Shown here: positions 43,874-53,007 of the stretch, piece after piece | Layout: every line of letters begins with the position of its first letter | Numbering within the stretch: position 1 is the first letter of the stretch | Source of the DNA: Deinococcales bacterium | GTDB taxonomy: Bacteria; Deinococcota; Deinococci; Deinococcales; JAAFIG01 | NCBI GenBank assembly: GCA_013298595.1 | Contig: JAAFIG010000013.1 | Span: 56,886-120,885, forward strand | Direction: 5' to 3' | DNA: 64,000 bases | Translations under genes and position numbers: made by a program | Notes under the pieces: model-generated | Seen by the model: only the letters and a program-made list of their open reading frames with translations | What the model was told of the DNA's origin: nothing | The model's database searches: none

Positions 43874-44500
43874 TTAGCTTGGTGAGCGTACCAATAAGCC
43901 TTGTAGCAATGTTGTTTGTACCACCCAAGTAATTTCCTCGAGATATGTGTCTGTGATTGGTTGTTGGGCTATTGGGGCTTCGATTAAAAGGTTTGCAAGT
44001 CCATGAATAGTGCTCCAAACAACCAGTGCCAGCGCTTGAGCTTGACCTGTTATCACTAGTTTGGTTGTTTGCATACTGCGAATGGTTGCAATTAAAATTT
44101 CAAAAGTTTCATTGGCAATGTCGGTTAGTTCATCAGGTGTGCCCGGCGGTTCACATAACGTTTTGCGGAACATAAAGCGGAATTCTGTTGCGTGGGTCAA
44201 GGCAAATTGTATGTAACCAATTCCGATTCCTTGCATTGTGGCAATGGGGTCTTGTTGTTGTTTGTTGTGCATAATATTTTTCAGTTCAATAAAAGCATCT
44301 ATGGCAAGGGCACGCAATAAGGCGCGTTTATCGACAAAGTGGTGGTATGGCGCTGCGTGGCTGACTCCTGCTCGGCGAGCAACTTCACGCAGTGTGATGG
44401 TGTCTATATTGTTTTCGGCGGCTAAGGCTCGGGCTGCCTCGAGTAAGGCTTGGCGTAAATTGCCGTGGTGGTATGTGGTGTTTTTGTTGGGTTGGCTCAT
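43874..44500 (-). CDS. TetR/AcrR-family repressor (WHG-domain type)
   Basis: A 208-residue repressor. The N-terminal HTH ('YHHGNLRQALLEAARALAAE', 'TLREVARRAGVSHAAPYHHF') is followed by a helical ligand-binding domain with the WHG-like 'ALVVWSTIHGLANLL'. It is divergent from a quinone-reductase gene whose promoter contains a clear operator, so it most likely represses that gene in response to an electrophile or quinone. Its own promoter (TTGTCA, 17 bp, TAAGGT) shares the -35 region with the divergent one. Confidence 0.92.
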   Translation of the reverse strand: MSQPNKNTTYHHGNLRQALLEAARALAAENNIDTITLREVARRAGVSHAAPYHHFVDKRALLRALAIDAFIELKNIMHNKQQQDPIATMQGIGIGYIQFALTHATEFRFMFRKTLCEPPGTPDELTDIANETFEILIATIRSMQTTKLVITGQAQALALVVWSTIHGLANLLIEAPIAQQPITDTYLEEITWVVQTTLLQGLLVRSPS

Positions 44501-44534
44501 AGGTATGGTTTTACCTTAGCCGAAATCGCTTAAC

Positions 44535-44595
44535 TTGACAATAGAAAGATTATGGTTTATCTTTACGATGTAAAGAATCTAGGCGATGTAAAGAT
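44535..44595 (+). promoter_or_regulatory. TetR-controlled promoter and operator of the quinone-reductase gene
   Basis: TTGACA 44535-44540, 17 bp, TATCTT 44558-44563. The palindrome CTTTAC-GAT-GTAAAG (44561-44575) overlaps the -10 and the likely transcription start. A third half-site GATGTAAAGA repeats at 44585-44594. Repressor binding would block polymerase directly. Confidence 0.8.
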
Positions 44596-44605
44596 AAGGA
44601 GTTTT

Positions 44606-45220
44606 ATGAAAATACTGTTGATCCTCGGACACCCAAACCAACAATCCTTTTGCAACGCAATACTCGAGCAATATGCGCAAGGCGTGCAAAGTAACCAAGC
44701 AGAAGTCAAAATCTTGCGACTTGGCAATTTGCAATTTAATCCAATCAGTCAAGGGTACGGGCAACCAATGGTACTCGAGCCAGATTTAATCCAAGCTCAG
44801 CAACAAATCGCTTGGGCAGATCATTTGGTTTTTGTATATCCAACTTGGTGGGGTAACACACCCGCTATACTGCAAGGTTTTATTGACCGAACCTTTTTGC
44901 CTGGTTTTGCCTTTCAATACAAACAGGATTCGATTTGGTGGGATAGGTTACTGACGGGTAAAACTGCCAGAATTATCACCACAATGGATGGCACCAGTTG
45001 GTGGCATTACCTGATGCACTTTGCCCCTGGAATTAACAGTTTAAAACGCTCGGTATTGCATTTTTGTGGTGTCAAAACAGTTAAAACAACCATCATCGAA
45101 AGTGTCCGTTCTTCCAGCCTCGAGCAACGCCAAAAATGGCTTGAGCAAATAAAAAACCTTGGATCTCGAGATTCGCAATCAGTACAACGCCGCACCGACC
45201 AGCCCAGCATCCGCACCTAA
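44606..45220 (+). CDS. Flavodoxin-like NAD(P)H:quinone oxidoreductase
   Basis: A 204-residue FMN or FAD quinone reductase of the NQO/KefF family. 'ILLILGHPNQQSFCNAILEQ' is the phosphate loop and 'DHLVFVYPTWWGNTPAILQG' with 'FIDRTFLPGFAFQY' is the family signature. It carries out two-electron reduction of quinones, protecting against redox cycling. The start is ATG 44606 with SD AAGGAG. The divergent TetR gene and its operator indicate inducible expression. The 3' end overlaps the convergent ROK gene by 42 nt. Confidence 0.92.
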   Translation: MKILLILGHPNQQSFCNAILEQYAQGVQSNQAEVKILRLGNLQFNPISQGYGQPMVLEPDLIQAQQQIAWADHLVFVYPTWWGNTPAILQGFIDRTFLPGFAFQYKQDSIWWDRLLTGKTARIITTMDGTSWWHYLMHFAPGINSLKRSVLHFCGVKTVKTTIIESVRSSSLEQRQKWLEQIKNLGSRDSQSVQRRTDQPSIRT

Positions 45221-46009
45221 TTTTGCCTGTACAACCTCGAGTGTATTCCACGGTAGCCCAAATTGCTCGAGGTGTGATTGAACTTGTGGTAAGTATCCAG
45301 ATGCTAAACCTAAGCCCCCGCCCAGTGCTGCCCGTTCAATACCCAAAATAGCTCTGAGATTGGCTAAGAGCCGTGCTATTCGCTTAGTACTATCTGTCAG
45401 TATTGCCTGTGCCTGTGTATCACCTGCATTTGCTCGAGTGACAATTTCTTTAGCCCCTGCCCAATGATGTTTCTCAGCTAATTGATCGAGTGCAGACCCG
45501 CTGGCAATAAACTCGAGTGGTGTGTCGGTATCGGTCAGGGTAAAACCAAGTTCAGCATGAAGTCCGTGTGGTGTTGTATGCAAGGCTTGATTGATGATTA
45601 ACCCCCCACCAATGCCAGTCGAAACTGTAATAAAAGCAAAATCTCGAGTACCCTGCCCAGCCCCAAGCATAAACTCTCCCCAAGCAGCGGCATCGGCATC
45701 ATTAAGCACTTTTGTCTCGAGTTGCGTGCGTTCTGTAAACCAAGTAGCAACATCTATGCCATTATGCCAATTGTGCAAAGTGTGGTTATTTAAGGCAGTT
45801 ACAACACCATTTGCCACACTGCCACAAGCGGCGACACGAATGTCTCGAGTAACAGGTAATTTCGCTTGAATCAGCGTCAGACATGCCTCGAGTAGGTTAT
45901 TTGGGCTGCGATCATCTGGGGTGGGTATTTGTGACCGCTCGAGTAGTTGCGAACCGTCCCAGAGAGCCGCCGCGAGTTTTGTGCCACCAATATCAAGAGC
46001 AAGTATCAT
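45179..46009 (-). CDS. ROK-family sugar kinase
   Basis: A 276-residue kinase. The phosphate-1 motif is 'LALDIGGTKLAAALWDG', the catalytic region 'LNDADAAAWGEFMLGAGQGT' and phosphate-2 'FAFITVSTGIGGGLIINQ'. The Cys cluster of Zn-binding ROK glucokinases is absent ('LGFTLTDTDTPLEFIASGSA'), so it belongs to the zinc-free branch; glucose or an amino sugar is a likely substrate. Its ATG overlaps the stop of the FtsX-type gene (ATGA). Confidence 0.88.
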   Translation of the reverse strand: MILALDIGGTKLAAALWDGSQLLERSQIPTPDDRSPNNLLEACLTLIQAKLPVTRDIRVAACGSVANGVVTALNNHTLHNWHNGIDVATWFTERTQLETKVLNDADAAAWGEFMLGAGQGTRDFAFITVSTGIGGGLIINQALHTTPHGLHAELGFTLTDTDTPLEFIASGSALDQLAEKHHWAGAKEIVTRANAGDTQAQAILTDSTKRIARLLANLRAILGIERAALGGGLGLASGYLPQVQSHLEQFGLPWNTLEVVQAKLGADAGLVGAALY

Positions 46010-47223
46010 CGGATGATTTTAGCGGGTTCGATACCCACAGCGCGACGCGCAGGAATAAAAGCAGCTAGTAAAGTGGCAATTAGACTTACGGCACTGACCC
46101 AGAGAAAATCGGTCACTCGAGGGTCAGCGGGTAAGGCGTTGATAAAAAATAAATCTCCAGGTAGCCGAAATGGAAAGATCACAAAATAATAACTGACTAA
46201 CAGCCCTAGAATATTGCCAAGGATTAAGCCAATACCGCCCAGTACTGCCCCCTCGAGTAAAAAAATATTTTGTACAGTTTTCGCACTTGCGCCCATAGCA
46301 CGCAAAATAGCGATTTCTTGGGTTTTTTCAAATACAGTTAGTAAAAAAACATTGACCATGCCAAATGCAGCCACAATTAAAATCAGTACCAGCACCGCGC
46401 CAATAACTTGTTTTTGTAAGGTCATCGAGTCAATTAGGTTACGGTAGGCATCTTGCCAAGGTCTGCCATAAAATTCTGAGCCACTGTTTGGATTTGGGCT
46501 AATGGGTAAAGTATTTGCTAGTTTAGGGGCAAGATTTGGATTGGTTAAACGCACATGATAACCACTGATATTGACTCCCGATTTTTTCTCGAGTTGCAAT
46601 TTTTGTAAGTTCACAAAAGCAATAACATTATCAATTTGGTAATTGTTGGTTGTATAAGACCCGTGATAGACAAACTTAGCAACTTTTGATGTAGACAAAT
46701 TAAAACCATCAAACAGCAACATATAAATTTCATCACCAGGCAGTGGTGACAAGGTTCTGGCAATATCTCGACCCAGCAAAATACCATTGACTGGTAGCGT
46801 CTCGAGGCGTTTTCGATCATCGGCGTTCAGATTCAGAGATTTGGCTTCCTCGAGCGGGACAACACCGTACAACAAGGCTGGGGCTTGTGCACCGCCACGT
46901 CCTTTTGAAGCGCGGCGCGATAGTAAACTAAAACTCTCGAGGTACGGCGCAAATGCCACAACATCTTTATTTTTGCTCAGGCGTTGCTCGAGATTTGTAT
47001 CTGGTTTTGTTCCACCATAATCTTTTTGCCAAGACTCGAGTGAAATATGCGGTTGGGCTTTGATGGTGGCACTAAAAAGTGCATCTATAAAACCATTGGT
47101 TAAGGATAACGCTGTGGTTAAAACCATCACCCCAATGGCAACACCTAACACACTGATCAGATTTTGGGTGGTTCGACGACGCAAATGGCGTTGCGCTAAA
47201 AACCAAGAAAGTTGAAGATTCAT
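46006..47223 (-). CDS. FtsX/LolC-like ABC transporter permease
   Basis: A 405-residue membrane protein with four helices in the MacB/LolC layout. The N-terminal helix ('TTQNLISVLGVAIGVMVLTT') is followed by a large extracytoplasmic domain (about 45-265) and three C-terminal helices ('QVIGAVLVLILIVAAFGMVN', 'LLEGAVLGGIGLILGNILGL'). Such permeases power lipoprotein release or peptide export with a separate ATPase, which is not adjacent. It overlaps neighbours on both sides by 4 nt, in one transcript with the amidase and ROK kinase. Confidence 0.88.
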   Translation of the reverse strand: MNLQLSWFLAQRHLRRRTTQNLISVLGVAIGVMVLTTALSLTNGFIDALFSATIKAQPHISLESWQKDYGGTKPDTNLEQRLSKNKDVVAFAPYLESFSLLSRRASKGRGGAQAPALLYGVVPLEEAKSLNLNADDRKRLETLPVNGILLGRDIARTLSPLPGDEIYMLLFDGFNLSTSKVAKFVYHGSYTTNNYQIDNVIAFVNLQKLQLEKKSGVNISGYHVRLTNPNLAPKLANTLPISPNPNSGSEFYGRPWQDAYRNLIDSMTLQKQVIGAVLVLILIVAAFGMVNVFLLTVFEKTQEIAILRAMGASAKTVQNIFLLEGAVLGGIGLILGNILGLLVSYYFVIFPFRLPGDLFFINALPADPRVTDFLWVSAVSLIATLLAAFIPARRAVGIEPAKIIR

Positions 47224-48089
47224 CGCTTTGTTTTACCATCCAATGTTAAGAGTGGTGCATATAAATCTGGACGACGGTCGCGGAAGAATCCCATACCAGC
47301 CCGATGACTTCTGGCTTTCTCGAGGTCAAGGTCTGCATAAAGAATAGTTTCTTCGCTTTGGTTGGCTTCAGCAATTTTTTCACCATTGTAATCGCAAATA
47401 AAACTTGAGCCATAATAGGTTTGGCTTAAACCATGAATGACTTCTGTGCCAACTCGGTTGGCTGCGCCTAAGTACATGGCATTACAAACAGCATGTCCAA
47501 TCATGGCGCGTTGCCATGCCACATGGGTATTGGGCGAAGCAACTTCGGCTGGTTCAGAACCAATAGCGGTTGGGTACAATAAAATTTCTGCACCCAGTAA
47601 TGCCATAGCTCGAGCCGATTCTGGGTACCACTGATCCCAACAAATACCGGTGCCAACATGTCCAACAGCGGTTTTATAAGCTTGAAAACCAGTATCACCA
47701 GGATTGAAATAATATTTTTCTGCATATCCAGGACCATCGGGGATATGGCTTTTGCGGTAAACCCCAAGAATTTCGCCACTCGAGTCTATTGTTGCTAGGC
47801 TATTAAATCTTGCCTGACCAGCTAATTCAAAAAAAGAAACAGGTAAAACCGAATTGTTTTCTTTGGCTAATTTCTGAAAAATTGATAAAAAAGGATGTCC
47901 CTCGAGCGGATGTGCTAATGCAAAAAATTCTTCGCGTTGCACTTGACACCAATACAAATTCTCGAATAGCTCGGGTAATAAAATCAGGTTTGCACCATTT
48001 TTAGCAGCTATCGAAACAAAAGCAATGGCTTTCTCGAGATTTTGGCGTAAAGAATTGGTCATGGACATTTGAATAACGGCTAGTTTCAT
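47220..48089 (-). CDS. aguB: N-carbamoylputrescine amidase (nitrilase superfamily)
   Basis: A 289-residue carbon-nitrogen hydrolase. The Glu-Lys-Cys triad is seen in 'ANLILLPELFENLYWCQ', 'VYRKSHIPDGPGYAEKYYFN' and 'VGTGICWDQWYPESAR'. 'FFRDRRPDLYAPL' near the end is typical of AguB. It hydrolyses N-carbamoylputrescine to putrescine, CO2 and ammonia, following agmatine deiminase, which lies 0.4 kb away on the same strand with a DUF4180 gene between. I start at ATG 48089 (SD GGAG). Confidence 0.93.
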   Translation of the reverse strand: MKLAVIQMSMTNSLRQNLEKAIAFVSIAAKNGANLILLPELFENLYWCQVQREEFFALAHPLEGHPFLSIFQKLAKENNSVLPVSFFELAGQARFNSLATIDSSGEILGVYRKSHIPDGPGYAEKYYFNPGDTGFQAYKTAVGHVGTGICWDQWYPESARAMALLGAEILLYPTAIGSEPAEVASPNTHVAWQRAMIGHAVCNAMYLGAANRVGTEVIHGLSQTYYGSSFICDYNGEKIAEANQSEETILYADLDLEKARSHRAGMGFFRDRRPDLYAPLLTLDGKTKR

Positions 48090-48122
48090 AGTAACTCCAG
48101 AATAAATGGCTAAGATGGTTGA

Positions 48123-48452
48123 ATGCAAAAAAGTCTGGTGATTGCTGCTGATGTGGGCTTACGAATAACGGCGATTGCTGATATTGCCGAGGTGTTTGGT
48201 CAGTGTTATGGAAAAGATGGTTTGTTGCTGACCCAAGCCGATTTGACTGCGGATTTTTTTGATTTACAAACAGGAATAGCTGGTGAGTTATTCCAGAAAT
48301 GTACCAATTATCAAATACAACTTGCGTTGGTGGTTACTGATTTACAGGCTTACAGTCCAAGAATTGCAGAACTTGCTTTTGAACATCGTCATCATCGGCT
48401 CATTCGATTTTTTGAGTCTGTCGCCCAAGCCAAAGCATGGCTAGAAGCCTAA
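48123..48452 (+). CDS. DUF4180-family protein
   Basis: A 109-residue protein matching DUF4180: 'VGLRITAIADIAEVFGQCYG' and 'FFDLQTGIAGELFQKCTNYQ', with the end 'HRLIRFFESVAQAKAWL'. The fold looks STAS-like, so an anti-sigma-antagonist-type regulator is possible. It lies between aguB and aguA on the opposite strand. TAAGAT ends 6 nt before the ATG, so it is leaderless; its stop overlaps the end of aguA by 4 nt. Confidence 0.83.
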   Translation: MQKSLVIAADVGLRITAIADIAEVFGQCYGKDGLLLTQADLTADFFDLQTGIAGELFQKCTNYQIQLALVVTDLQAYSPRIAELAFEHRHHRLIRFFESVAQAKAWLEA

Positions 48453-49498
48453 ATAGCTGGTTGTTGTTGTGTGACACAATGAAAACTACCACCACCATGA
48501 ATTAACCCATGACTGTTGCAACCAATTACTTGCCGATCAGGGAAATGGGGTCTTAGTAACTCGAGAACGCGTTGATCGTTAGGGTCGTTGTAGGTTGGTA
48601 CAATCACACAACCATTGCCGATATAAAAATTGGCATAGGTTGGTGGTAAACGAGCACCATCTAAACCTTCGGCTTTGGCATATTCACCACTGAGAAATAT
48701 TTTATTTTTTGGTAATGGAATCGTAACAATTGTAAATGGCTGTCCCTGTAAATCTGTAAAACTTCGTAGCAACTCGAGGTTGTGCTCAAGTACAGCGTAA
48801 TTTGGGTCGGTTGGGTCTTCGCAAATACAAGTCACGATTGTATCAGCAGCAATAAATCGTGTGATCGTATCCACATGCCCGTCGGTGTGATCGTTTTCTA
48901 AACCATCTTCAAGCCATAAAATTTTTTCTACACCCAGATAATCACGCAGTACTTGCTCGAGCTGATCTTGGTTCATTTGCGGGTTGCGGTGTTTCTCGAG
49001 TAAGCATTGACGTGTGGTTAACAGTATACCCGCGCCGTTCACCTCGAGCGCACCTCCTTCCATAACAACTTTTGTTTGTGTGCGTTGAATGTTTTGCTGC
49101 TGACAAATAAAAGTTGGCATTTGATCATCTAATTCAGCAGCAAACTTTTCGCCCCAACCATTAAATTTCCAATCTATTGCCATAATTTCTTGATTTCGAG
49201 TGACAAATATAGGCGCGCAATCTCGAAACCAAACATCGTTATGGGCTTGCAAATGAAAACCAATATTTGCGCTACCTAGCCTCGCCTTGGCATCTTCGTG
49301 TGCTTCGGTATCTCGGCAGACTAATTCGACTCGTTCAAACTGAGCTAAAACTTGTAAAAACGCAGCAAAATCTTGGCGTACAGGCTCGAGATACCCAAGC
49401 CACATTTCATTATTGGCAGGATAACCAGTCCAAACGCATTGGTGGGCTGCCCATTCTGGGGGCATGGTAAAACCTTGTTCTCGAGGAGTTTGACTCAT
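48449..49498 (-). CDS. aguA: Agmatine deiminase
   Basis: A 349-residue enzyme of the peptidyl-arginine-deiminase superfamily that converts agmatine to N-carbamoylputrescine and ammonia. It has 'HNDVWFRDCAPIFVTRN', 'VMEGGALEVNGAGILLTT', 'DHTDGHVDTITRF' (catalytic His/Asp) and the C-terminal nucleophilic Cys in 'HGGGSFHCVTQQQP'. With aguB it provides the arginine-decarboxylase-dependent putrescine route; no decarboxylase is in this window. Confidence 0.94.
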   Translation of the reverse strand: MSQTPREQGFTMPPEWAAHQCVWTGYPANNEMWLGYLEPVRQDFAAFLQVLAQFERVELVCRDTEAHEDAKARLGSANIGFHLQAHNDVWFRDCAPIFVTRNQEIMAIDWKFNGWGEKFAAELDDQMPTFICQQQNIQRTQTKVVMEGGALEVNGAGILLTTRQCLLEKHRNPQMNQDQLEQVLRDYLGVEKILWLEDGLENDHTDGHVDTITRFIAADTIVTCICEDPTDPNYAVLEHNLELLRSFTDLQGQPFTIVTIPLPKNKIFLSGEYAKAEGLDGARLPPTYANFYIGNGCVIVPTYNDPNDQRVLELLRPHFPDRQVIGCNSHGLIHGGGSFHCVTQQQPAI

Positions 49499-49568
49499 GG
49501 TCTTAGCATACGTGATTTAGGACTTTGATGAACAGTTTGGTTTGGCAATTTCGAGTACACTATTTGTC

Positions 49569-50030
49569 ATGAAAAAGAATTTCATTGGGATTTTAGCGTT
49601 GTTTGTGCTGTTTTTTGCCGCTTGTGCTCCAGCACCTATGGCTCGAGTAGCTGCTAAAGATGTTTTTCCATTAAAACTCAACGAAGTTTGGGAATTACGC
49701 GCTTTTAAACCCGCAGAGCCTGCTCCTCAAGTTTTTCCATTTGAACTCTACGACGAACCAGAATTTGATGAAGACGGCGATGTGGCTGCTTTTGCCGAAG
49801 CTGGAAAATACGAAGCTGAAATGTATTATTTGATTAAAGATCAAGTCTTACTGGTGGCTATTTCGCTTACCAAAGGTTCAGACCCCGAACTGGTTTTTTG
49901 TGTGCTCGATACCTCGCGCAACAAAGTCAAATTAACAGGTACATCGTTTTTTGGTCGCACGAGCGAATTACAAACCATTGGTTCCTTGCCCCGCACCCGT
50001 TTTGCGGTTTGCGAATTGAGCCGTAAATAA
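49569..50030 (+). CDS. Lipoprotein, unknown function
   Basis: A 153-residue lipoprotein with a signal peptide ending in the lipobox FFAAC ('FIGILALFVLFFAACAPAP'). The mature part is acidic, with 'FELYDEPEFDEDGDVAAF' and a beta-rich second half. I recognise no family. The start is ATG 49569, because TACACT ends 7 nt upstream; the nine-codon extension is rejected. It lies 40 nt before the helicase gene. Confidence 0.75.
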   Translation: MKKNFIGILALFVLFFAACAPAPMARVAAKDVFPLKLNEVWELRAFKPAEPAPQVFPFELYDEPEFDEDGDVAAFAEAGKYEAEMYYLIKDQVLLVAISLTKGSDPELVFCVLDTSRNKVKLTGTSFFGRTSELQTIGSLPRTRFAVCELSRK

Positions 50031-50069
50031 ATATTTTGTTTGTAACAGAATCATGGTAGGCTCGAGGCT

Positions 50070-51644
50070 ATGGACTCGAGCCTGACTTCTTCACCAACTT
50101 CCCCTGAGTCCACGCATTTTCCTTATGCTGCATATCGTCCTGGGCAGCGTGAAGCTTTGGATGCTGCCCGTAGTGCCTATGCCAGGGGAAAACGCTTTGT
50201 GGTTATCGAAGCACCGACAGGCGCAGGTAAAAGCGGTATTGCTGTTACCTTAGCTCGAGAAGCTAAGCAAGCTTATATTTTAACAGCTCAAAAAATTTTA
50301 CAAGACCAGTACATCCGCGATTTCCCTGATTTAGCTGTGGTCAAAGGTCGGAGTAACTATCCGTGTTTGGTAATGGATACCCATGCAGGCGCAGCACCGT
50401 GCTTGGCTGGAAAAAAATTCCCAGCCTGTGATGATTGCACCTACTTAATTGCCAAAGATGATGCGCTTCATGCCAGTATTGCCACACTCAATTACCCATA
50501 CTTTATGGGTGAAATCAACCATGCGGGTGCATTTCAAAAACGCGATTTATTGGTTTTAGATGAAGCCCATAACACCGAAGAAATGTTGATGCGTTTTGTC
50601 GAAGTCTCGATTGCAAAAAATACCTTTGCTCGAGCTGGAATCGAATTTGATTTTCCGCAAACCACAGACCTCGAAGACCGCATTGCTTTTGTCTCGAGTT
50701 TAATTCCAGATGCCATCCGAGCCTTAACGAAACTCGAGGAGCAAATCAAAACCCTCGAAGCCCCACCACCAGATTTATCAGTACATAAAAACGAACTCGA
50801 GAATCTGGTACGGCGCATGATTATGCTGCGCGATGCCCCAGATGCGGGTTGGATTGCCGAACAATCTGAAGATGTGTCTTTTGATGGTGCTGTGCAATGG
50901 TGGAAATTTCGTCCGATCATGGTGGCTGCTTTTGCCGAGGAATTCTTGTTTCGTCACTCAAGTCGAGTGCTGATGCTATCAGCCACAATTCTTGATGCTG
51001 AAACCTTTTTACGCGCCCTTGGTATAGACCCAGCCGATGCGGCTTTTATTCGGGTGCCAAGTTCGTTCCCACCACAAAATCGCCCAATTTATCCACTCAA
51101 TATTGCACGGCTGAACCGCGATACCTTAGAAGCAGAATTACCGAAACTCAGTGCCGTTATTGCTAAATTGCTCGAGAAACACAAAGGCGAAAAAGGGATT
51201 ATTCATGCCCATTCTTATAAAATTTTGCGTTACTTGGTCAGTACTTTACCCGCAGGTAAACGCCTGATTTACCATTACGACAGCGCCAGCCGCGAAGATG
51301 CCCTCGAGCGACACCTGACCTCGAGTTTACCAACAGTTTTACTGACCCCAAGTATGACTGAAGGTGTGGATTTAGCCGATGACCAAGCCCGTTGGCAAGT
51401 GATTGTCAAAGTGCCATACCCATACCTTGGCGACCCTCAAGTCAATGCTCGCCGACTTGCCGACCCATCGTGGTATGAGTGGCGCACAGCTTTACGCATT
51501 GTGCAAGCGTATGGGCGAGCAGTGCGAAGTTCAGAAGACCACGCAACTACCTATGTGCTTGATTCAATGTTTCCGATGTGGGTTTCTAGGCAACAAAAAC
51601 GCTTACCAAAATGGTTTCTCGAAGCGATTGCACAAAGTCGGTAA
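50070..51644 (+). CDS. DinG/XPD-type ATP-dependent DNA helicase with Fe-S cluster
   Basis: A 524-residue superfamily 2 helicase. Walker A is 'IEAPTGAGKSGIAVTLA'. Four cysteines near residues 98, 111, 119 and 122 ('YPCLVMDTHAGAAPCLAGKK', 'PACDDCTYL') should hold the 4Fe-4S cluster. The DEAH box is 'LVLDEAHNTEEML' and motif VI 'RIVQAYGRAVRSSEDHA'. It unwinds 5' tails, D-loops or R-loops in repair. It is compact for DinG, closer to small archaeal XPD-like forms, and has no exonuclease domain. Confidence 0.92.
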   Translation: MDSSLTSSPTSPESTHFPYAAYRPGQREALDAARSAYARGKRFVVIEAPTGAGKSGIAVTLAREAKQAYILTAQKILQDQYIRDFPDLAVVKGRSNYPCLVMDTHAGAAPCLAGKKFPACDDCTYLIAKDDALHASIATLNYPYFMGEINHAGAFQKRDLLVLDEAHNTEEMLMRFVEVSIAKNTFARAGIEFDFPQTTDLEDRIAFVSSLIPDAIRALTKLEEQIKTLEAPPPDLSVHKNELENLVRRMIMLRDAPDAGWIAEQSEDVSFDGAVQWWKFRPIMVAAFAEEFLFRHSSRVLMLSATILDAETFLRALGIDPADAAFIRVPSSFPPQNRPIYPLNIARLNRDTLEAELPKLSAVIAKLLEKHKGEKGIIHAHSYKILRYLVSTLPAGKRLIYHYDSASREDALERHLTSSLPTVLLTPSMTEGVDLADDQARWQVIVKVPYPYLGDPQVNARRLADPSWYEWRTALRIVQAYGRAVRSSEDHATTYVLDSMFPMWVSRQQKRLPKWFLEAIAQSR

Positions 51645-51692
51645 AGTGATAGGTTTGGGGTGTGTGCATTGTCTAATGAAATTTTACTCGAG

Positions 51693-51725
51693 CTAAAAAA
51701 AGCGAGCCTTTCGGCTCGCTTTTTT
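51693..51725. terminator. Bidirectional intrinsic terminator
   Basis: Stem AGCGAGCC/GGCTCGCT with a TTTC loop (51701-51720), flanked by A7 on the left and T6 on the right. It can stop both the helicase transcript and the converging binding-protein transcript. Confidence 0.95.
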
Positions 51726-51736
51726 CATTAAGGCAA

Positions 51737-52996
51737 TTATTTAGTACGTCCGCTGAGTAAATCTTCAACTTGTTTTTGGGCTTTGTCCAAAGCATCTTTG
51801 GCTGTGGCTTTACCAGCAACTGCTTCTTTAATCGCTGCCTCGAGAATATTAAAACGAATAGCTTCCCAATCCGAGATGCGTGGTTCGTAATCGGCAAAAC
51901 GGGCTTGTTTAATCACATTGTCAAAATCTGGATTAGTTTTGGTAAATGCTTTGTACTCGGCGGTTTCTGAAGCAAGGTCGCTCGAGGGGACATAACCTGT
52001 TTGGGTAGCAAAAATGGCGCTGTTGCGTGGTTGCATGGCAAAGTTCATGAATTTTGCAGCTAAGGCTTGTTGGTTTTTTGGTGCATCGTTAAAGACAACA
52101 AGGTTTGTGCCTTGAATCAGGGCGACACCCGGTACGCCACGTTTTGCGCCAGGTAAAGTGCTGATGCCTAAATTGAATTTGGCGGCGCTTTTGTAGAATG
52201 GCATACCTGCGCTGGTATCCAGAGCAAAACCAAAGGTGTCGTTCAATTGGCTGTTAATAAAGCCACTGGTGATTGGTTTAGCGGCTTTTTCTTTGGTTAA
52301 ATCTAAGAACCATTGTAAGGCTTTAACTGCAATCGCTCCGTTGATTTGAATTTTGCCATTGACTTCGTATTCGCCACCAAGGGTTAAGAAAATTGGGGCA
52401 AAGGTGCTGGCAGTTGGTTGGAACCAGAAGGCAGGTGCATTTTGGGCTTTGGAAATACTTCGGACAACTTCGGTGAATTCAGTTAAAGAAGTTGGGGCTT
52501 TGGCATTAAATTTCTTTAAAAGGTCTTTGTTAAAGTACATCAATTGCACGCTTTTGTTAAAAGGTAAGCCGTATAGCACACCTTTAAATGTGGCTGCATC
52601 AATAAAGCGTTTTTGAATGTACTGCGGGCGAACACCGATGGATTTAAGATCGATAAGTTTATCAGCCTCGAGATACAAAGCGATATTATTCTCGAAAGCT
52701 TGTGCCATAGCAGGGACTTTGCCAGCTGCAAAACCAGCTTTGATTTTGGTGGATAAATCAGCATAACCACCTTGTGGAATTGGTAAAATACAGCCACCTT
52801 CATTGGTTTTATTAAATTCGGCAGCTAAGGCATTGAGCACATTTTGTTGTACGGCATCACGGAAACCATGCCAGAATTCGGTGACATTGGAGGCTTTGGC
52901 GCACTGGGCTTTGACGACATCGGCAGGGGTTTGTTGCGCCCAAGTGGTTGCGGCTGCAATCACACCAAACGCTCCGAGTATGGCTAATTTCTTCAT
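51737..52996 (-). CDS. ABC transporter extracellular solute-binding protein (UgpB/sugar type), orphan
   Basis: A 419-residue exported protein with a signal peptide ('LAILGAFGVIAAATTWAQ'). The body matches cluster 1 sugar/glycerol-phosphate binding proteins: 'DLSTKIKAGFAAGKVPAMAQ', 'GVLYGLPFNKSVQLMYFNKD', and a late 'GATAKDALDKAQKQVEDLL'-like helix. No permease or ATPase is adjacent. SD TTGAGGAG lies just before the ATG, directly after a terminator-like hairpin, so expression may be attenuated. Confidence 0.9.
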   Translation of the reverse strand: MKKLAILGAFGVIAAATTWAQQTPADVVKAQCAKASNVTEFWHGFRDAVQQNVLNALAAEFNKTNEGGCILPIPQGGYADLSTKIKAGFAAGKVPAMAQAFENNIALYLEADKLIDLKSIGVRPQYIQKRFIDAATFKGVLYGLPFNKSVQLMYFNKDLLKKFNAKAPTSLTEFTEVVRSISKAQNAPAFWFQPTASTFAPIFLTLGGEYEVNGKIQINGAIAVKALQWFLDLTKEKAAKPITSGFINSQLNDTFGFALDTSAGMPFYKSAAKFNLGISTLPGAKRGVPGVALIQGTNLVVFNDAPKNQQALAAKFMNFAMQPRNSAIFATQTGYVPSSDLASETAEYKAFTKTNPDFDNVIKQARFADYEPRISDWEAIRFNILEAAIKEAVAGKATAKDALDKAQKQVEDLLSGRTK

Positions 52997-53007
52997 AATT
53001 TCTCCTC

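Noticed and set aside
51990-52660. CTCGAG-free 700 bp as a horizontally acquired patch
   Set aside because: It lies wholly inside a normal solute-binding-protein gene with native codon choice, showing that such gaps occur by chance.
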